From: Fulvivirga sediminis
GTDB lineage: Bacteria; Bacteroidota; Bacteroidia; Cytophagales; Cyclobacteriaceae
Assembly (NCBI RefSeq): GCF_016757215.1
Contig: NZ_JAESIY010000010.1
Location: 1 to 64,000, forward strand
Direction: 5' to 3'
DNA length: 64,000 nt
Part shown: piece after piece, positions 26,822-34,968 of the stretch
Layout: the number at the start of each line of letters is the position of its first letter
Position numbering within the stretch: position 1 is the first letter of the stretch
The notes under the pieces: model-generated
What the model was told of the DNA's origin: nothing
The model's database searches: none
What the model saw: only the letters and a program-made list of their open reading frames with translations
Translations under genes and position numbers: made by a program

Positions 26822-27208
26822 TTAAAAAGGCAAATCATCTTCATCTCCGTTAGTAACCCATCCTGGCTCTTCCATCGGTCCTGGATCTTGCTGTGGTGGT
26901 GGAGGCATATCACCACCAGGAGCATTGGCGCTTACGCCTTCCAGCTTCCAGGCTTGTAGTGAGTTGAAATATTTCACTTCACCCTTAGGGTCAGTCCATT
27001 TTCTGCCTTTTAAGTTAAAATATACATCAATGTCATCACCTACTTTATAAATATCCAATAAAGCACACTTGTCTTGGATCATTTCAAACTTCAAAAACTC
27101 TGGATACTGAGGGTTTTCAGCATACTCTAGTACAAACTCTCTTTTTTGAAATGAACTTGTAACTTGCTGAGTACTAGAAATCTCGAGAATTTTTCCCTTA
27201 ACATTCAT
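26822..27208 (-). CDS. DUF3127 OB-fold protein with SSB-like acidic tail
   Basis: 128 aa, cytoplasmic. The N-terminal about 85 residues match the DUF3127 pattern (VKGKILEISSTQQVTSSFQKREFVLEY, KFEMIQDKCALLDIYKVGDDIDVYFNLKGRKW, YFNSLQAWKLE), a Bacteroidota family thought to have a nucleic-acid-binding OB fold. A Gly/Pro/Gln-rich linker follows, and the protein ends in EDDLPF, very like the C-terminal tip of single-stranded-DNA-binding protein (DDDIPF) that recruits repair and replication partners. The tail supports a role on single-stranded DNA, although this is inference. It is probably co-transcribed with the downstream secreted protein. Confidence 0.88.
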   Translation of the reverse strand: MNVKGKILEISSTQQVTSSFQKREFVLEYAENPQYPEFLKFEMIQDKCALLDIYKVGDDIDVYFNLKGRKWTDPKGEVKYFNSLQAWKLEGVSANAPGGDMPPPPQQDPGPMEEPGWVTNGDEDDLPF

Positions 27209-27273
27209 GAAAAACTAATTTTATTATTTAATACTTGTTGATACAACAAAGGTAATATAATAATGACCCGATG

Positions 27274-27378
27274 TTATCTTTTTTTTCTGAATATAGCCCA
27301 GAAAATTATGATAAACAATATTCCTCCAATGGCCATGGTTAATAGCGTTGATGCGTCTATTAATTCTACTCCGTTCAT
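27274..27378 (-). CDS. 34-aa single-span membrane peptide
   Basis: Short frame found by eye: ATG 27378-27376, TAA 27276-27274. The product begins MNGVELIDASTLLTMAIGG, has a hydrophobic helix (about 12-29) and ends in a positive cluster RKKR, so an N-out/C-in single-span membrane peptide is predicted. It lies 65 bases upstream of the DUF3127 gene on the same strand, in an otherwise empty 279-bp gap. A complete, well-oriented transmembrane peptide in so short a frame is unlikely by chance, but the gene is unproven. Confidence 0.5.
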   Translation of the reverse strand: MNGVELIDASTLLTMAIGGILFIIIFWAIFRKKR

Positions 27379-27487
27379 AATTTTATTCCTTTTTGTAAAG
27401 ATAAGGCATGCAGATCATTCCTAATTATATTTTTATATATTGCTGGTTTTGGTAAACTTGTATGCTTTCCATCATGAATAGAACAGA

Positions 27488-28693
27488 GTGAAAATAAGCC
27501 ATAAAAATCATCTTTTCGGAGCAGTGATTTTCGTAATCATTGCTATGGTACTCTGGTTGAGGATAGCAGTGGAGGCTACCCATTATATCTCACCTGATTC
27601 AGAATTTTATCTCCGAGTAGCGGAAAATTTATTAGCAGGTAAAGGGCTGGTGGCTCCATACACTTATCCTTTTAGTGATGCCACAAAAGAAATATATTTT
27701 GCTGCATGGGCTCCTGGTTATCCTGTGTTTATAGCTTTTTTGTGTTGGCTCAGTGTTGGGAGTGTGTCTGTAATTGTAGCCTCTAAGCTTATTAATTTGA
27801 TGGCGCTGGCAGGCATATATTGGTTATTATATAAATGGGTAGGTCATAGAGCATGGTTTCCCTTTTTGTATTTCTGCTCTTTTGGAATGCTAGAAGTGTA
27901 TTCTTACTCATGGTCTGAGCCAGTGTTTTTGTTTTTTGTGGTTTTATTAGCCTATCAGATTAAAAGAAGCAGGTATAATCAAGATAAGTGGCTTTTTATA
28001 AAAGTTACGGGCATCCTCATTATACTGTTTTTGATAAGGTATGCCGGACTTGTTTATTACATTGGATTAAGCTTACTCATGTTTTTTGCATTTTTTAGAA
28101 ATAGGAAAAAGCTAGCTTTACATTATTTAACAGCATTATCTATTAGCAGCATAGTAGCATTAGCCTATTTTTATAATAATTATTTGCAAATGGGGGCTTA
28201 TACAGGTGGAGAAAGGGTGTTTCCGGAGCAAGTGAGTGATCTTGGGTTTATTGGAGATTTGGGCTATGGTCTTTTCAATGCTTTTTCGATCGCTCGTAAT
28301 TTTTATTTTGAGTTCGAAATATTTTACTTCTCTCTACTGGCTTTGCAATTAATTTTAGTAGCGTTTCTTGTAGTAGAACGGCGAATATTGCAAAGGCCTT
28401 TTATTAAGAATAATGATGATGTTTGTGTTCTATGGGGAAGTGCAATATTTTATTTATTACTTATTATCATTCTTAGAAGGTTATCTCCTTTTGATCCCTT
28501 TGACTATAGAATATTAAGTCCATTTATGCTTACTTTCTTTTTAGCGGTGTTTATAGCTATTCTCAGACAGGAAGCATTTTTTCAAAAAACCTATAAATGG
28601 ATTACAGCTTTTATGCTTCTTTCTTTAGTAATGAACCTGCCAAAAGCGTTTTTATATGAGAAGCTGCAAACACTAATTTCTCATGTTATCTAA
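27488..28693 (+). CDS. polytopic membrane protein, GT-C/glycosyltransferase-like
   Basis: 401 aa with about 9-10 transmembrane segments. The segment after TM1, THYISPDSEFYLRVAENLLAGKG, with acidic SPDSEFY, is the first-loop layout of GT-C glycosyltransferases (Asp/Glu shortly after TM1, then AAWAPGYPVFIAFL). Such enzymes move sugars from lipid-phosphate donors in the periplasm. No closer family or substrate is identifiable. The start is GTG at 27488, preceded by an in-frame stop at 27479. Its stop overlaps the convergent HhH-barrel gene stop (CTAA). Confidence 0.75.
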   Translation: MKISHKNHLFGAVIFVIIAMVLWLRIAVEATHYISPDSEFYLRVAENLLAGKGLVAPYTYPFSDATKEIYFAAWAPGYPVFIAFLCWLSVGSVSVIVASKLINLMALAGIYWLLYKWVGHRAWFPFLYFCSFGMLEVYSYSWSEPVFLFFVVLLAYQIKRSRYNQDKWLFIKVTGILIILFLIRYAGLVYYIGLSLLMFFAFFRNRKKLALHYLTALSISSIVALAYFYNNYLQMGAYTGGERVFPEQVSDLGFIGDLGYGLFNAFSIARNFYFEFEIFYFSLLALQLILVAFLVVERRILQRPFIKNNDDVCVLWGSAIFYLLLIIILRRLSPFDPFDYRILSPFMLTFFLAVFIAILRQEAFFQKTYKWITAFMLLSLVMNLPKAFLYEKLQTLISHVI

Positions 28694-30756
28694 AATCTGA
28701 GTCTCATTTGTACTTTTAAATCGGTCTTAGTATCACCTGTTATTTCTTCTAGTCCTGAGCTTATGCGCTCTTGGTTTCTATAAAGGGTTTGTGCGTATTT
28801 TATCCAGAAGTCTAAGTGCTGATTAATTTTGTATCGAACCACTATATATTGACGGGTACCCTTGCCATAATAAGCAGGTATAGAAAAGGAGTAAAGCACG
28901 TCCCTTTCGTAGGCATATTGCCTGTTTTGATAATCGTCGGTATCAAATAATGCCAGCCTGGTGCTAATGCGTAATTTTTTAAGGTCAATGTTTAAGTCTT
29001 GAATAAGGGCCATGCCGTGTGTTCTTTGTTCTGCAAAATTATAATTGCTGAGCTGAAGCCTTGTTTTTAAAGAAATGATATCATTGGCCTCTATGTCAAT
29101 ATTGAAAATGTAATTGTCTTTAATGCCATTGGTGGTAATAGTCATAGGCTGTTCGGGCAAAGAATAGTTGTTGGCTTTTGATTCTCTTCTATACTGAAAA
29201 TATAGTATTGATTTTCGGTTGGGTTTATAATTGGCCCTAGCCAGGTATTCATAGCCCCCTGAAGGACTGCTAATGCCAAACTTTAGCCAAGGGAAGTTGA
29301 ACTTGTCAAAGTAAGCAGATAACTGAAATTTTCTAAAGGGAGAATATTTTAAGCCCCAATACCACCCCTTTTCATTAATGTTTTTGCCTGCTGCTTCCGC
29401 AAAAGCACTACCATAAAAGCTATGAAAATTTCTCTGGTAATTTCGTAATACCACAGAGCATTCTAATGTGCGACTTAGGTTGAGAATCATGCCTCCTATA
29501 GCTCCTATTCCGCCACTTTTGGAGCGAGCTGCTTCACTGAAAAAGGCTAAATTATTCCAGTTGTATTGAACGGAGACCCCAAGGTTATGATTTTGGATAC
29601 CCGTAAATTCAAATTGATTATACAGATAAGGAGATTTTATTAGCGCGGTGCTGTAATGGTTGTTTAAATAAGTAATGCCTACCTGTAGGTTGTCATTCGC
29701 ATCTTTGTATAGCAGATGAGCGCCAAGGGTCTGTTCTGTAATTTGATTTTTTGCGGCTATTTCAGATTCAGTTCTATGAAATCCACTGCTTTGCACTGAA
29801 GAGATAAACTCATAATAACTATCAGCTGAATCTGACCTTATTACAGCATCCTGATGTAGGCGTGAGTAGAAGGTGGTAAGTTGCCATTGGGGAGTAAAAG
29901 CATAAGTAGCTGTGGCACCTCTGAAGAATCCGGTTTCTACCACGGAAGTATAAGGTCTGGCTCCCAGATTACTCCTTCGTACAGTAGTTATGGTTTCCCC
30001 TCCTTTTCCTATATTGAATCCGGAAGAAAGTAGTAGGCCTTGTCCAAATTGCAATTGATAATCACCAATGATAAGGTTCCGAAGTTTACCTTGATTCTGA
30101 AGTTGAAAGTGAAAACTGTAAAAGTCAAATCCATTGGTTTTGCTATTAAATGCAAGTGGTTCTCCGGCATCTTTTTCTAAGGTATACCCTAAACTAAAGT
30201 CTTTAGTATGACTTACTCTAAACCTATTGTATAACTTATAAGGAGCCCCTTTATACCTGCTGGTGCTCGTTTCTGTAGGAGGAGTATATCCCTTTTTCGT
30301 TTCTAAGGTTCTTTCATACCGTACCAAGAAATAATTGTTAGGTTCGTTTAATATTCGTTTTATTAATGAGGTTTGATCTTTATTTAGTCCATAGTCTTTT
30401 ACGGTTATGAAGGGTATCATCTTTCGAATATCACCCATAGTGAGACCAGGAATGGCCTGCAATTCATAGATAGAAAGTAAGTCTCCATATTTTTCGCGAT
30501 AGCTTATAATGTTGTTAATCTGCTGATCATTCAAAATATACAAAGCACGCAAATCATCCTTGTCTGCCTTATTTATATTAAGCGGATGCGTGTAGTAAAG
30601 AAGGAGAGACTCATAGAGTTCTTCATAGTTCAAATCACCGTCTTGAACAGAGAAGATGTTTTCAATAAATAGTTGTAAATCAAAGTCTTGCTGCTTCTTT
30701 TGAGGAAATGCACAAGAAGATATGTAAATGCAGAGAAAAATAAAAAGCCATCTCAT
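28690..30756 (-). CDS. outer-membrane protein: helix-hairpin-helix domain plus beta-barrel
   Basis: 688 aa. After a signal peptide with an ISSC lipobox-like end (about residue 15), an N-terminal ComEA-like double helix-hairpin-helix spans about 50-110 (PLNINKADKDDLRALYIL, LLSIYELQAIPGLTMGDIRKM). The remaining about 570 residues are Tyr/Phe/Asn-rich alternating strands ending in KVQMRLRF, with a terminal aromatic typical of outer-membrane barrels. It overlaps the PorV-like gene by 4 bases (ATGA), so the pair is translated together. HhH domains usually bind DNA, so a role in DNA uptake is possible but unproven. Confidence 0.8.
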   Translation of the reverse strand: MRWLFIFLCIYISSCAFPQKKQQDFDLQLFIENIFSVQDGDLNYEELYESLLLYYTHPLNINKADKDDLRALYILNDQQINNIISYREKYGDLLSIYELQAIPGLTMGDIRKMIPFITVKDYGLNKDQTSLIKRILNEPNNYFLVRYERTLETKKGYTPPTETSTSRYKGAPYKLYNRFRVSHTKDFSLGYTLEKDAGEPLAFNSKTNGFDFYSFHFQLQNQGKLRNLIIGDYQLQFGQGLLLSSGFNIGKGGETITTVRRSNLGARPYTSVVETGFFRGATATYAFTPQWQLTTFYSRLHQDAVIRSDSADSYYEFISSVQSSGFHRTESEIAAKNQITEQTLGAHLLYKDANDNLQVGITYLNNHYSTALIKSPYLYNQFEFTGIQNHNLGVSVQYNWNNLAFFSEAARSKSGGIGAIGGMILNLSRTLECSVVLRNYQRNFHSFYGSAFAEAAGKNINEKGWYWGLKYSPFRKFQLSAYFDKFNFPWLKFGISSPSGGYEYLARANYKPNRKSILYFQYRRESKANNYSLPEQPMTITTNGIKDNYIFNIDIEANDIISLKTRLQLSNYNFAEQRTHGMALIQDLNIDLKKLRISTRLALFDTDDYQNRQYAYERDVLYSFSIPAYYGKGTRQYIVVRYKINQHLDFWIKYAQTLYRNQERISSGLEEITGDTKTDLKVQMRLRF

Positions 30757-31571
30757 TGATGTGATTTTATGATATGAGAAATGCCAACCTGATGGGTAAA
30801 TCCAAGTTTGTTGTTATTGCTTAATGCATAATCTACTTTTAAACGCGAAGTGAAGAAACCAAGCCCAAAGTACTGAATAAAAGGTGAGGTTTGAGCCCCA
30901 GTTCTTAGCGCTATATATTTAAGGAATACATATTCAAGGCCTAGTTTTAAAGTAGTATCATAGTCAATATCTTTCTCTACTTCGGCGTTAAGGGTAACTG
31001 CAGCGGTGGGTTGATAGGAAACCCCGGCTTGCAAGGAGATAGGCACACGCTCATTTTCAAATTCTGAAATTTGTGGTTGGTTAACGTTGTTAATGTATGC
31101 ACCCACTAGAAGTTGATCTGATAAACTTGCGATACCCCCAAAGTCTATTGTTACAAAGCTTTTATTGCCATAGCCTTCCATGTGATACTGGCTGTAGTTA
31201 AGGCGTATGCCTAAGCCTGCTAAGCCAAAATGATTAGCATAGTTTAAGGATAGTTCTTGTTCATGGTAAAGGTCGTCTCCAAATTTCAAGAATGATAGGC
31301 CTACCACTCCGGTAGGTGCAGGAGAATAAATACCTGCGGCAATGGTATTTAATCCTTCTATTCCATATTTATTTTCAAATCCTCCTATAGCCGCTAAGTC
31401 TGTCAATTCGCTCAATCCGGCGGGGTTGTTGAATAGTGACCACCCATCTTTCATGGTAGAGGAAGTGAAACCCATACCTTTAGCTCTGGCCCCAAATTGA
31501 TGAGTGTTTTGAGCGCTTACGCACGAAATTAATAGCAGGAGAAAGAGCAATATGAAGACAAGCTTTTCCAA
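30753..31571 (-). CDS. PorV/PorQ-like outer-membrane beta-barrel protein
   Basis: 272 aa with a signal peptide (to about AQ, residue 21). The mature start NTHQFGARAKGMGFTSSTMKDGWSLFNNPAGLSEL is the hallmark of PorV/PorQ-type (FadL-related) barrels: GARAxGMG followed by NPAGL. Alternating strands follow. PorV-family proteins serve in the type IX secretion system or other outer-membrane functions; other subfamilies have unknown roles. It is the upstream partner of the HhH-barrel protein, suggesting a shared complex. This is not necessarily the canonical PorV. Confidence 0.82.
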   Translation of the reverse strand: MEKLVFILLFLLLLISCVSAQNTHQFGARAKGMGFTSSTMKDGWSLFNNPAGLSELTDLAAIGGFENKYGIEGLNTIAAGIYSPAPTGVVGLSFLKFGDDLYHEQELSLNYANHFGLAGLGIRLNYSQYHMEGYGNKSFVTIDFGGIASLSDQLLVGAYINNVNQPQISEFENERVPISLQAGVSYQPTAAVTLNAEVEKDIDYDTTLKLGLEYVFLKYIALRTGAQTSPFIQYFGLGFFTSRLKVDYALSNNNKLGFTHQVGISHIIKSHQ

Positions 31572-31635
31572 ATTATTTAACTTAGAGTTACTATAATAAA
31601 TTAATAAAAATCACTTTTTAAGTGAAGTAGATGTA

Positions 31636-32247
31636 ATGAAGTTGCTGAAAATCATAGTTTTATTGTTTTTTCCTTTTAGTTTATTCGCTCAGGATTCATT
31701 GAGATATAATGATGGAAAATTGAAGGGAGTAGGCGCTTTAGATAAAGGCAAAAAACAAGGTCATTGGGTTTTGTATTACCCTAATGGAGAGAAAAATGCC
31801 ATTGAAAATTATAATGAAAAAGGGCAGTTAGATGGGGAGGTGATTTACTATAATACAGAAGGGAAAAGAATAGGGGAGGAACTTTGGAACGCTGACCTAT
31901 TGATAGATTCGGCTTTCTATTACCATAACAATGGGCAGGTAGAGAAGAAGGGGAAGTATGAGAAGGGGCAGTACGCCGGGGTCTGGAAGTTTTATTATCC
32001 TAATGGGCAATTAAAAAGAGCGGTTTCGTATGTAAATGGCTGGCCGGAAGGAGACTGGAAGGTTTATAATGAAACTGGGGTTTTGATTCAGCAGGGAGCT
32101 TATGAGGAAGGAAAGGAAACAGGAGAATGGAAGTTTTATGATGACAAAGGAAGACTAGAGTTTATTGGCAATTATGAAAAAGGTGAAAGGGTAGGTACAT
32201 GGTATCAAATTTCTCCAAAAGGAAAGAAGAAAGAGGTGAAGTATTAG
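31636..32247 (+). CDS. secreted MORN-repeat protein (YwqK-like)
   Basis: 203 aa: a signal peptide (MKLLKIIVLLFFPFSLFAQ), then about six to seven MORN-type repeats built on GxWxxYYPNG (KKQGHWVLYYPNGEKN, QYAGVWKFYYPNGQLK, WPEGDWKVYNETG, ETGEWKFYDDKG, ERVGTWYQISPKG). Databases often label such proteins toxin-antitoxin YwqK family antitoxin, but a signal peptide and no adjacent toxin make that function doubtful; a structural or binding role in the envelope is more likely. Convergent with the BamA-like gene, with a 4-base stop overlap. Confidence 0.85.
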   Translation: MKLLKIIVLLFFPFSLFAQDSLRYNDGKLKGVGALDKGKKQGHWVLYYPNGEKNAIENYNEKGQLDGEVIYYNTEGKRIGEELWNADLLIDSAFYYHNNGQVEKKGKYEKGQYAGVWKFYYPNGQLKRAVSYVNGWPEGDWKVYNETGVLIQQGAYEEGKETGEWKFYDDKGRLEFIGNYEKGERVGTWYQISPKGKKKEVKY

Positions 32248-33689
32248 AATTCTTTTCGAAAGTGAACAAATAGCCCGTGCTCCATTTCTCTATTCATGGA
32301 ATATTCCAGCCTAATTACAGTGTCATAATAAGAGACAATGTCAAAACCAGCTCCGTAGCCAAATAAATAACGGTCGGTTAACATAGTGTTTTGATTATAG
32401 TTGGTTAGGTTTTCAGAGTAACCCATGTCAAGATATAATTTGAAATAGATGTCAATAGGCACTGTTTTAAATTGATCAATAGGAATAAAATTAAGGTCTG
32501 TGCTAAAGCTCAATAGCCGTTTTTTAAGTGTAGACCTATTGAGTAAAAATGATTTTGATTCTACTACATATAGCTCATATCCTCTAATAAAGTCATTATA
32601 ATAACCTAAACCCTTTAGATTGGAATAGGGTTGGTTTTCTGGAAAACTAACATAGGCTGAGCTGTAATTGGACAAAAAGTAGTCTTTTCCTAAATCCATA
32701 TACTTAGAGTACTGCCCACCAAGCTCTAGTTGATTAATATCATTATAAAGACCTAGGCCATACTTTCGGGCAAAAGCTGCAATTTTTAATCCTTTCAACG
32801 GATATGTAACATTATTACGTTTATCATACTCAAAGTTATAGGTAATGCCGAAGTATTGCTGCTTTCGGTCATTATCTAAATAATAATTGGGATTCTCTAA
32901 GGTTACGGTGTCATTTACCCAATTATCAAAGAAATATAAGTTCACTCGGTGGGTAGAATAAAATGAGTTTCTAAACTGGTAGCCCAAACCATATTGTTTT
33001 TGAACTCTCAATACATCTTCAGAGTCTAAAAATTCTCTTTTATGGTCTACAGTTCTATAGGGTATGTTTTTATTTTCGGCATAAGAGTATAAGAAAGAAA
33101 TGCCATGTCTCTGAGATTTATCTAAATAGGGCACATAATACGCCACTTCAAATTGCTTGGTATATCCAAACTGAGCCACGAGCTTCAAACGCTCATTTCT
33201 TCCTCTTACATTATTTTGGAATAATTTTAACCCATAATTGACCCGGCTAAGGTCATGGTTCTGATTTTGCCACCAGTCATTGAAATTCCTGTCTACCAAA
33301 TCAAAAATAGGAACAGGAAAGGTATACCACCGCTCGCTGACTTTGACTATTACGTCTACCTTATCATCTTGAAGTTCCAGTAATGAAACTTCAACAGTGT
33401 TAAAGAGGCGGGTATTGAAAATTTTATTTCTGTCTTGTTGAATAATATCTTCTAAATCAGGCTCATAGAAGTATTCTCCAGTGTGGATGCTCATCTCCCT
33501 CAGTATAATAGACTTCTTTGTTTTTTTATTGCCAATCACAAAAATGTTGTCAATATAAACATATTTGTTCTCGGTAGAATCAGTTTTAACCTGCTGAGAA
33601 GGTATACTGTCATAGGTAGGAAAGGTTTCTGCTTTCAATACCGATGAGGGAGAATAAGTCATGAAAAAAGACAGTAGAAATACAAGCAT
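32244..33689 (-). CDS. BamA/TamA-like outer-membrane protein (POTRA plus barrel)
   Basis: 481 aa. After a short signal-like region, one POTRA-type segment (about 47-120: YIDNIFVIGNKKTKKSIILREM, FEP-like FYEPDLEDIIQQDRNKIFNTRLFNTVEVS, VDVIVKVSERWYTFPVP) is followed by an outer-membrane barrel ending in FVHFRKEF. It is shorter than BamA (about 800 aa, five POTRAs), so it is a minimal Omp85-type protein; substrate and cargo are unknown. A CTAAACGTTTAG palindrome lies 68 bases upstream of its start. It is convergent with the MORN gene. Confidence 0.85.
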   Translation of the reverse strand: MLVFLLSFFMTYSPSSVLKAETFPTYDSIPSQQVKTDSTENKYVYIDNIFVIGNKKTKKSIILREMSIHTGEYFYEPDLEDIIQQDRNKIFNTRLFNTVEVSLLELQDDKVDVIVKVSERWYTFPVPIFDLVDRNFNDWWQNQNHDLSRVNYGLKLFQNNVRGRNERLKLVAQFGYTKQFEVAYYVPYLDKSQRHGISFLYSYAENKNIPYRTVDHKREFLDSEDVLRVQKQYGLGYQFRNSFYSTHRVNLYFFDNWVNDTVTLENPNYYLDNDRKQQYFGITYNFEYDKRNNVTYPLKGLKIAAFARKYGLGLYNDINQLELGGQYSKYMDLGKDYFLSNYSSAYVSFPENQPYSNLKGLGYYNDFIRGYELYVVESKSFLLNRSTLKKRLLSFSTDLNFIPIDQFKTVPIDIYFKLYLDMGYSENLTNYNQNTMLTDRYLFGYGAGFDIVSYYDTVIRLEYSMNREMEHGLFVHFRKEF

Positions 33690-33756
33690 TTCTGTTACCA
33701 GGCCAGGTCGAAAATATTTAGTTAAGTATTAAAAATATGAAATAGTATCGTATAAA

Positions 33757-33768
33757 CTAAACGTTTAG
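33757..33768. promoter_or_regulatory. 12-bp palindrome upstream of BamA-like gene
   Basis: CTAAACGTTTAG is perfectly symmetrical and lies in the 94-bp gap between lgt and the BamA-like gene. It could be an operator for the latter, but no promoter is clearly visible around it and the length is not decisive. Confidence 0.25.
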
Positions 33769-33783
33769 CGCTCTGTATTTTTA

Positions 33784-34512
33784 TTAATTATTCTGATAAT
33801 TCTTTTTACGCGCATAAATTAGTATGATAATGCCACTTATAATCAAAGGGATACTTAGCAATTGTCCCATATTTAGCATCAAATTCTCTTCAAAAGGAAG
33901 CTGATTTTCTTTGATGAATTCATAAAGAAAGCGCATGCTGAAAATGACAGTAAGGAGTATGCCAAAGAGTAAGCCTGGTGGCGTGTTTAGCTTTTCTTTA
34001 TTCCATATTCCAAAAAGTATGAAGAATAATATCAGGCAGCTACATGCTTCATACAGTTGAGCTGGGTGTCTTGCTATTCCATATACTATTATAGAGGCTT
34101 CATAATTTCCAGAGTTGTTGTAGCTAATTAGAGGGGAAAATTTAGCAGAAGGGGGATAAAAAAAGTGTTGATGGAGAAAATTCTTGCTTCTTAACTGAGT
34201 TAAAAAATGGCCGTTTAGAAAACCTTCAATACCTTCTTTAGTCTGAACGTCTGGGTGTGGTTTAAAGGTTAAGGTAAGGTCTATAGGCATATAGCCCGGT
34301 TCTATAGGTGGGGCCAAATGGTTTTGTGTATAAGAAATGCTTTCTATAGGGCTACTATCTTCTTTAATAAACTGATTTAAGTTGTTCGCGAATACCACAC
34401 CGAAGCCCGAGTGAGTAGGCTTGCCTATAATTTCTGAATTAATAAAATTGCCTATTCTTATAAAACAGCCGCATATGGCTACTACTATGGCTATTCTATC
34501 TACTACCTGCAA
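33784..34512 (-). CDS. lgt: prolipoprotein diacylglyceryl transferase, C-terminal part (split by frameshift)
   Basis: Lgt attaches diacylglycerol to the lipobox Cys of lipoproteins at the inner membrane. This fragment holds the signature IRIGNFINSEIIGKPT, the HPAQLYEA motif and the C-terminal FLYEFIKENQ region plus the last helices. Coordinates give the open frame from a TTG codon at 34512; the real gene reads into it from the N-terminal part. An A15 tract lies at the junction, and a one-base shift (14 A, or 17 A) joins the two parts in frame with reading ...RPNQSFLQVVDR. Alone it would lack the first transmembrane segments. Confidence 0.85.
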   Translation of the reverse strand: MQVVDRIAIVVAICGCFIRIGNFINSEIIGKPTHSGFGVVFANNLNQFIKEDSSPIESISYTQNHLAPPIEPGYMPIDLTLTFKPHPDVQTKEGIEGFLNGHFLTQLRSKNFLHQHFFYPPSAKFSPLISYNNSGNYEASIIVYGIARHPAQLYEACSCLILFFILFGIWNKEKLNTPPGLLFGILLTVIFSMRFLYEFIKENQLPFEENLMLNMGQLLSIPLIISGIIILIYARKKNYQNN

Positions 34513-34522
34513 AAAGGACTGA

Positions 34523-34954
34523 TTAGGCCTTTTTTTTTTTTTTTAAAATCAGCTTTTTAGCTTTAAAAGGGTTTATTTTAAACTGAAAATGACTATAAAA
34601 CCATAAGGCTGCTAGTATGCCAATACCTGCCCCATGGCTTGCTAGCCCTCCTTCCCATACTCTAAAGATATACCCCGGATCTTGCCATATTTTAGAGGGG
34701 TTATTAAAGAAATCATAAAAAAGAACATGGCCAAGACGTGCACCAACTACCGTAGCTATAAGCAAATAAATAGTTAGCGTTTCTACATCTCTTTCTGGCT
34801 TTCCTTCTTTTTTGAAGATATAGAAAAGAATCTGTTGGCTAATAATGAGTCCCACAGTGAAAAGAATGCCATAATACCTTACGGGGTATTCGCTAACAGG
34901 CAAATGAAAAAATACAGGATTTTGCTCCCAAATAATGTAGCTCAAATTAAACAT
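34523..34954 (-). CDS. lgt: prolipoprotein diacylglyceryl transferase, N-terminal part (split by frameshift)
   Basis: 143 residues with the first Lgt helices: LPVSEYPVRYYGILFTVG, ATVVGARLGHVLFYDF and WEGGLASHGAGIGI, the latter holding the conserved His region. After KINPFKAKKLILKKKKK the frame runs into a stop (TAA 34525-34523) just past the A15 tract. Gene order places it 14 bases after the nadE stop in an apparent acpP-fabF-rnc-nadE-lgt unit. Lgt is normally essential, so sequencing error, slippage or a second copy must be considered. Confidence 0.85.
   Translation of the reverse strand: MFNLSYIIWEQNPVFFHLPVSEYPVRYYGILFTVGLIISQQILFYIFKKEGKPERDVETLTIYLLIATVVGARLGHVLFYDFFNNPSKIWQDPGYIFRVWEGGLASHGAGIGILAALWFYSHFQFKINPFKAKKLILKKKKKA
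34530..34544 (-). repeat. A15 homopolymer at the lgt frameshift
   Basis: On the minus strand 15 consecutive A residues encode the Lys-rich loop between Lgt transmembrane segments. Loss of one A, or gain of two, restores one long reading frame. Such tracts are prone to polymerase slippage and also to sequencing error. Confidence 0.95.
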
Positions 34955-34968
34955 ATAAGCTGTAGCTG

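Noticed and set aside
31636-32247. Toxin-antitoxin system based on the MORN/YwqK label
   Set aside because: The protein has a signal peptide, no partner toxin is adjacent, and the repeats are ordinary MORN units; the label alone does not support a toxin-antitoxin function.
32244-33689. BamA itself
   Set aside because: Too short, with one POTRA-like unit instead of five; better called a BamA/TamA-like protein.
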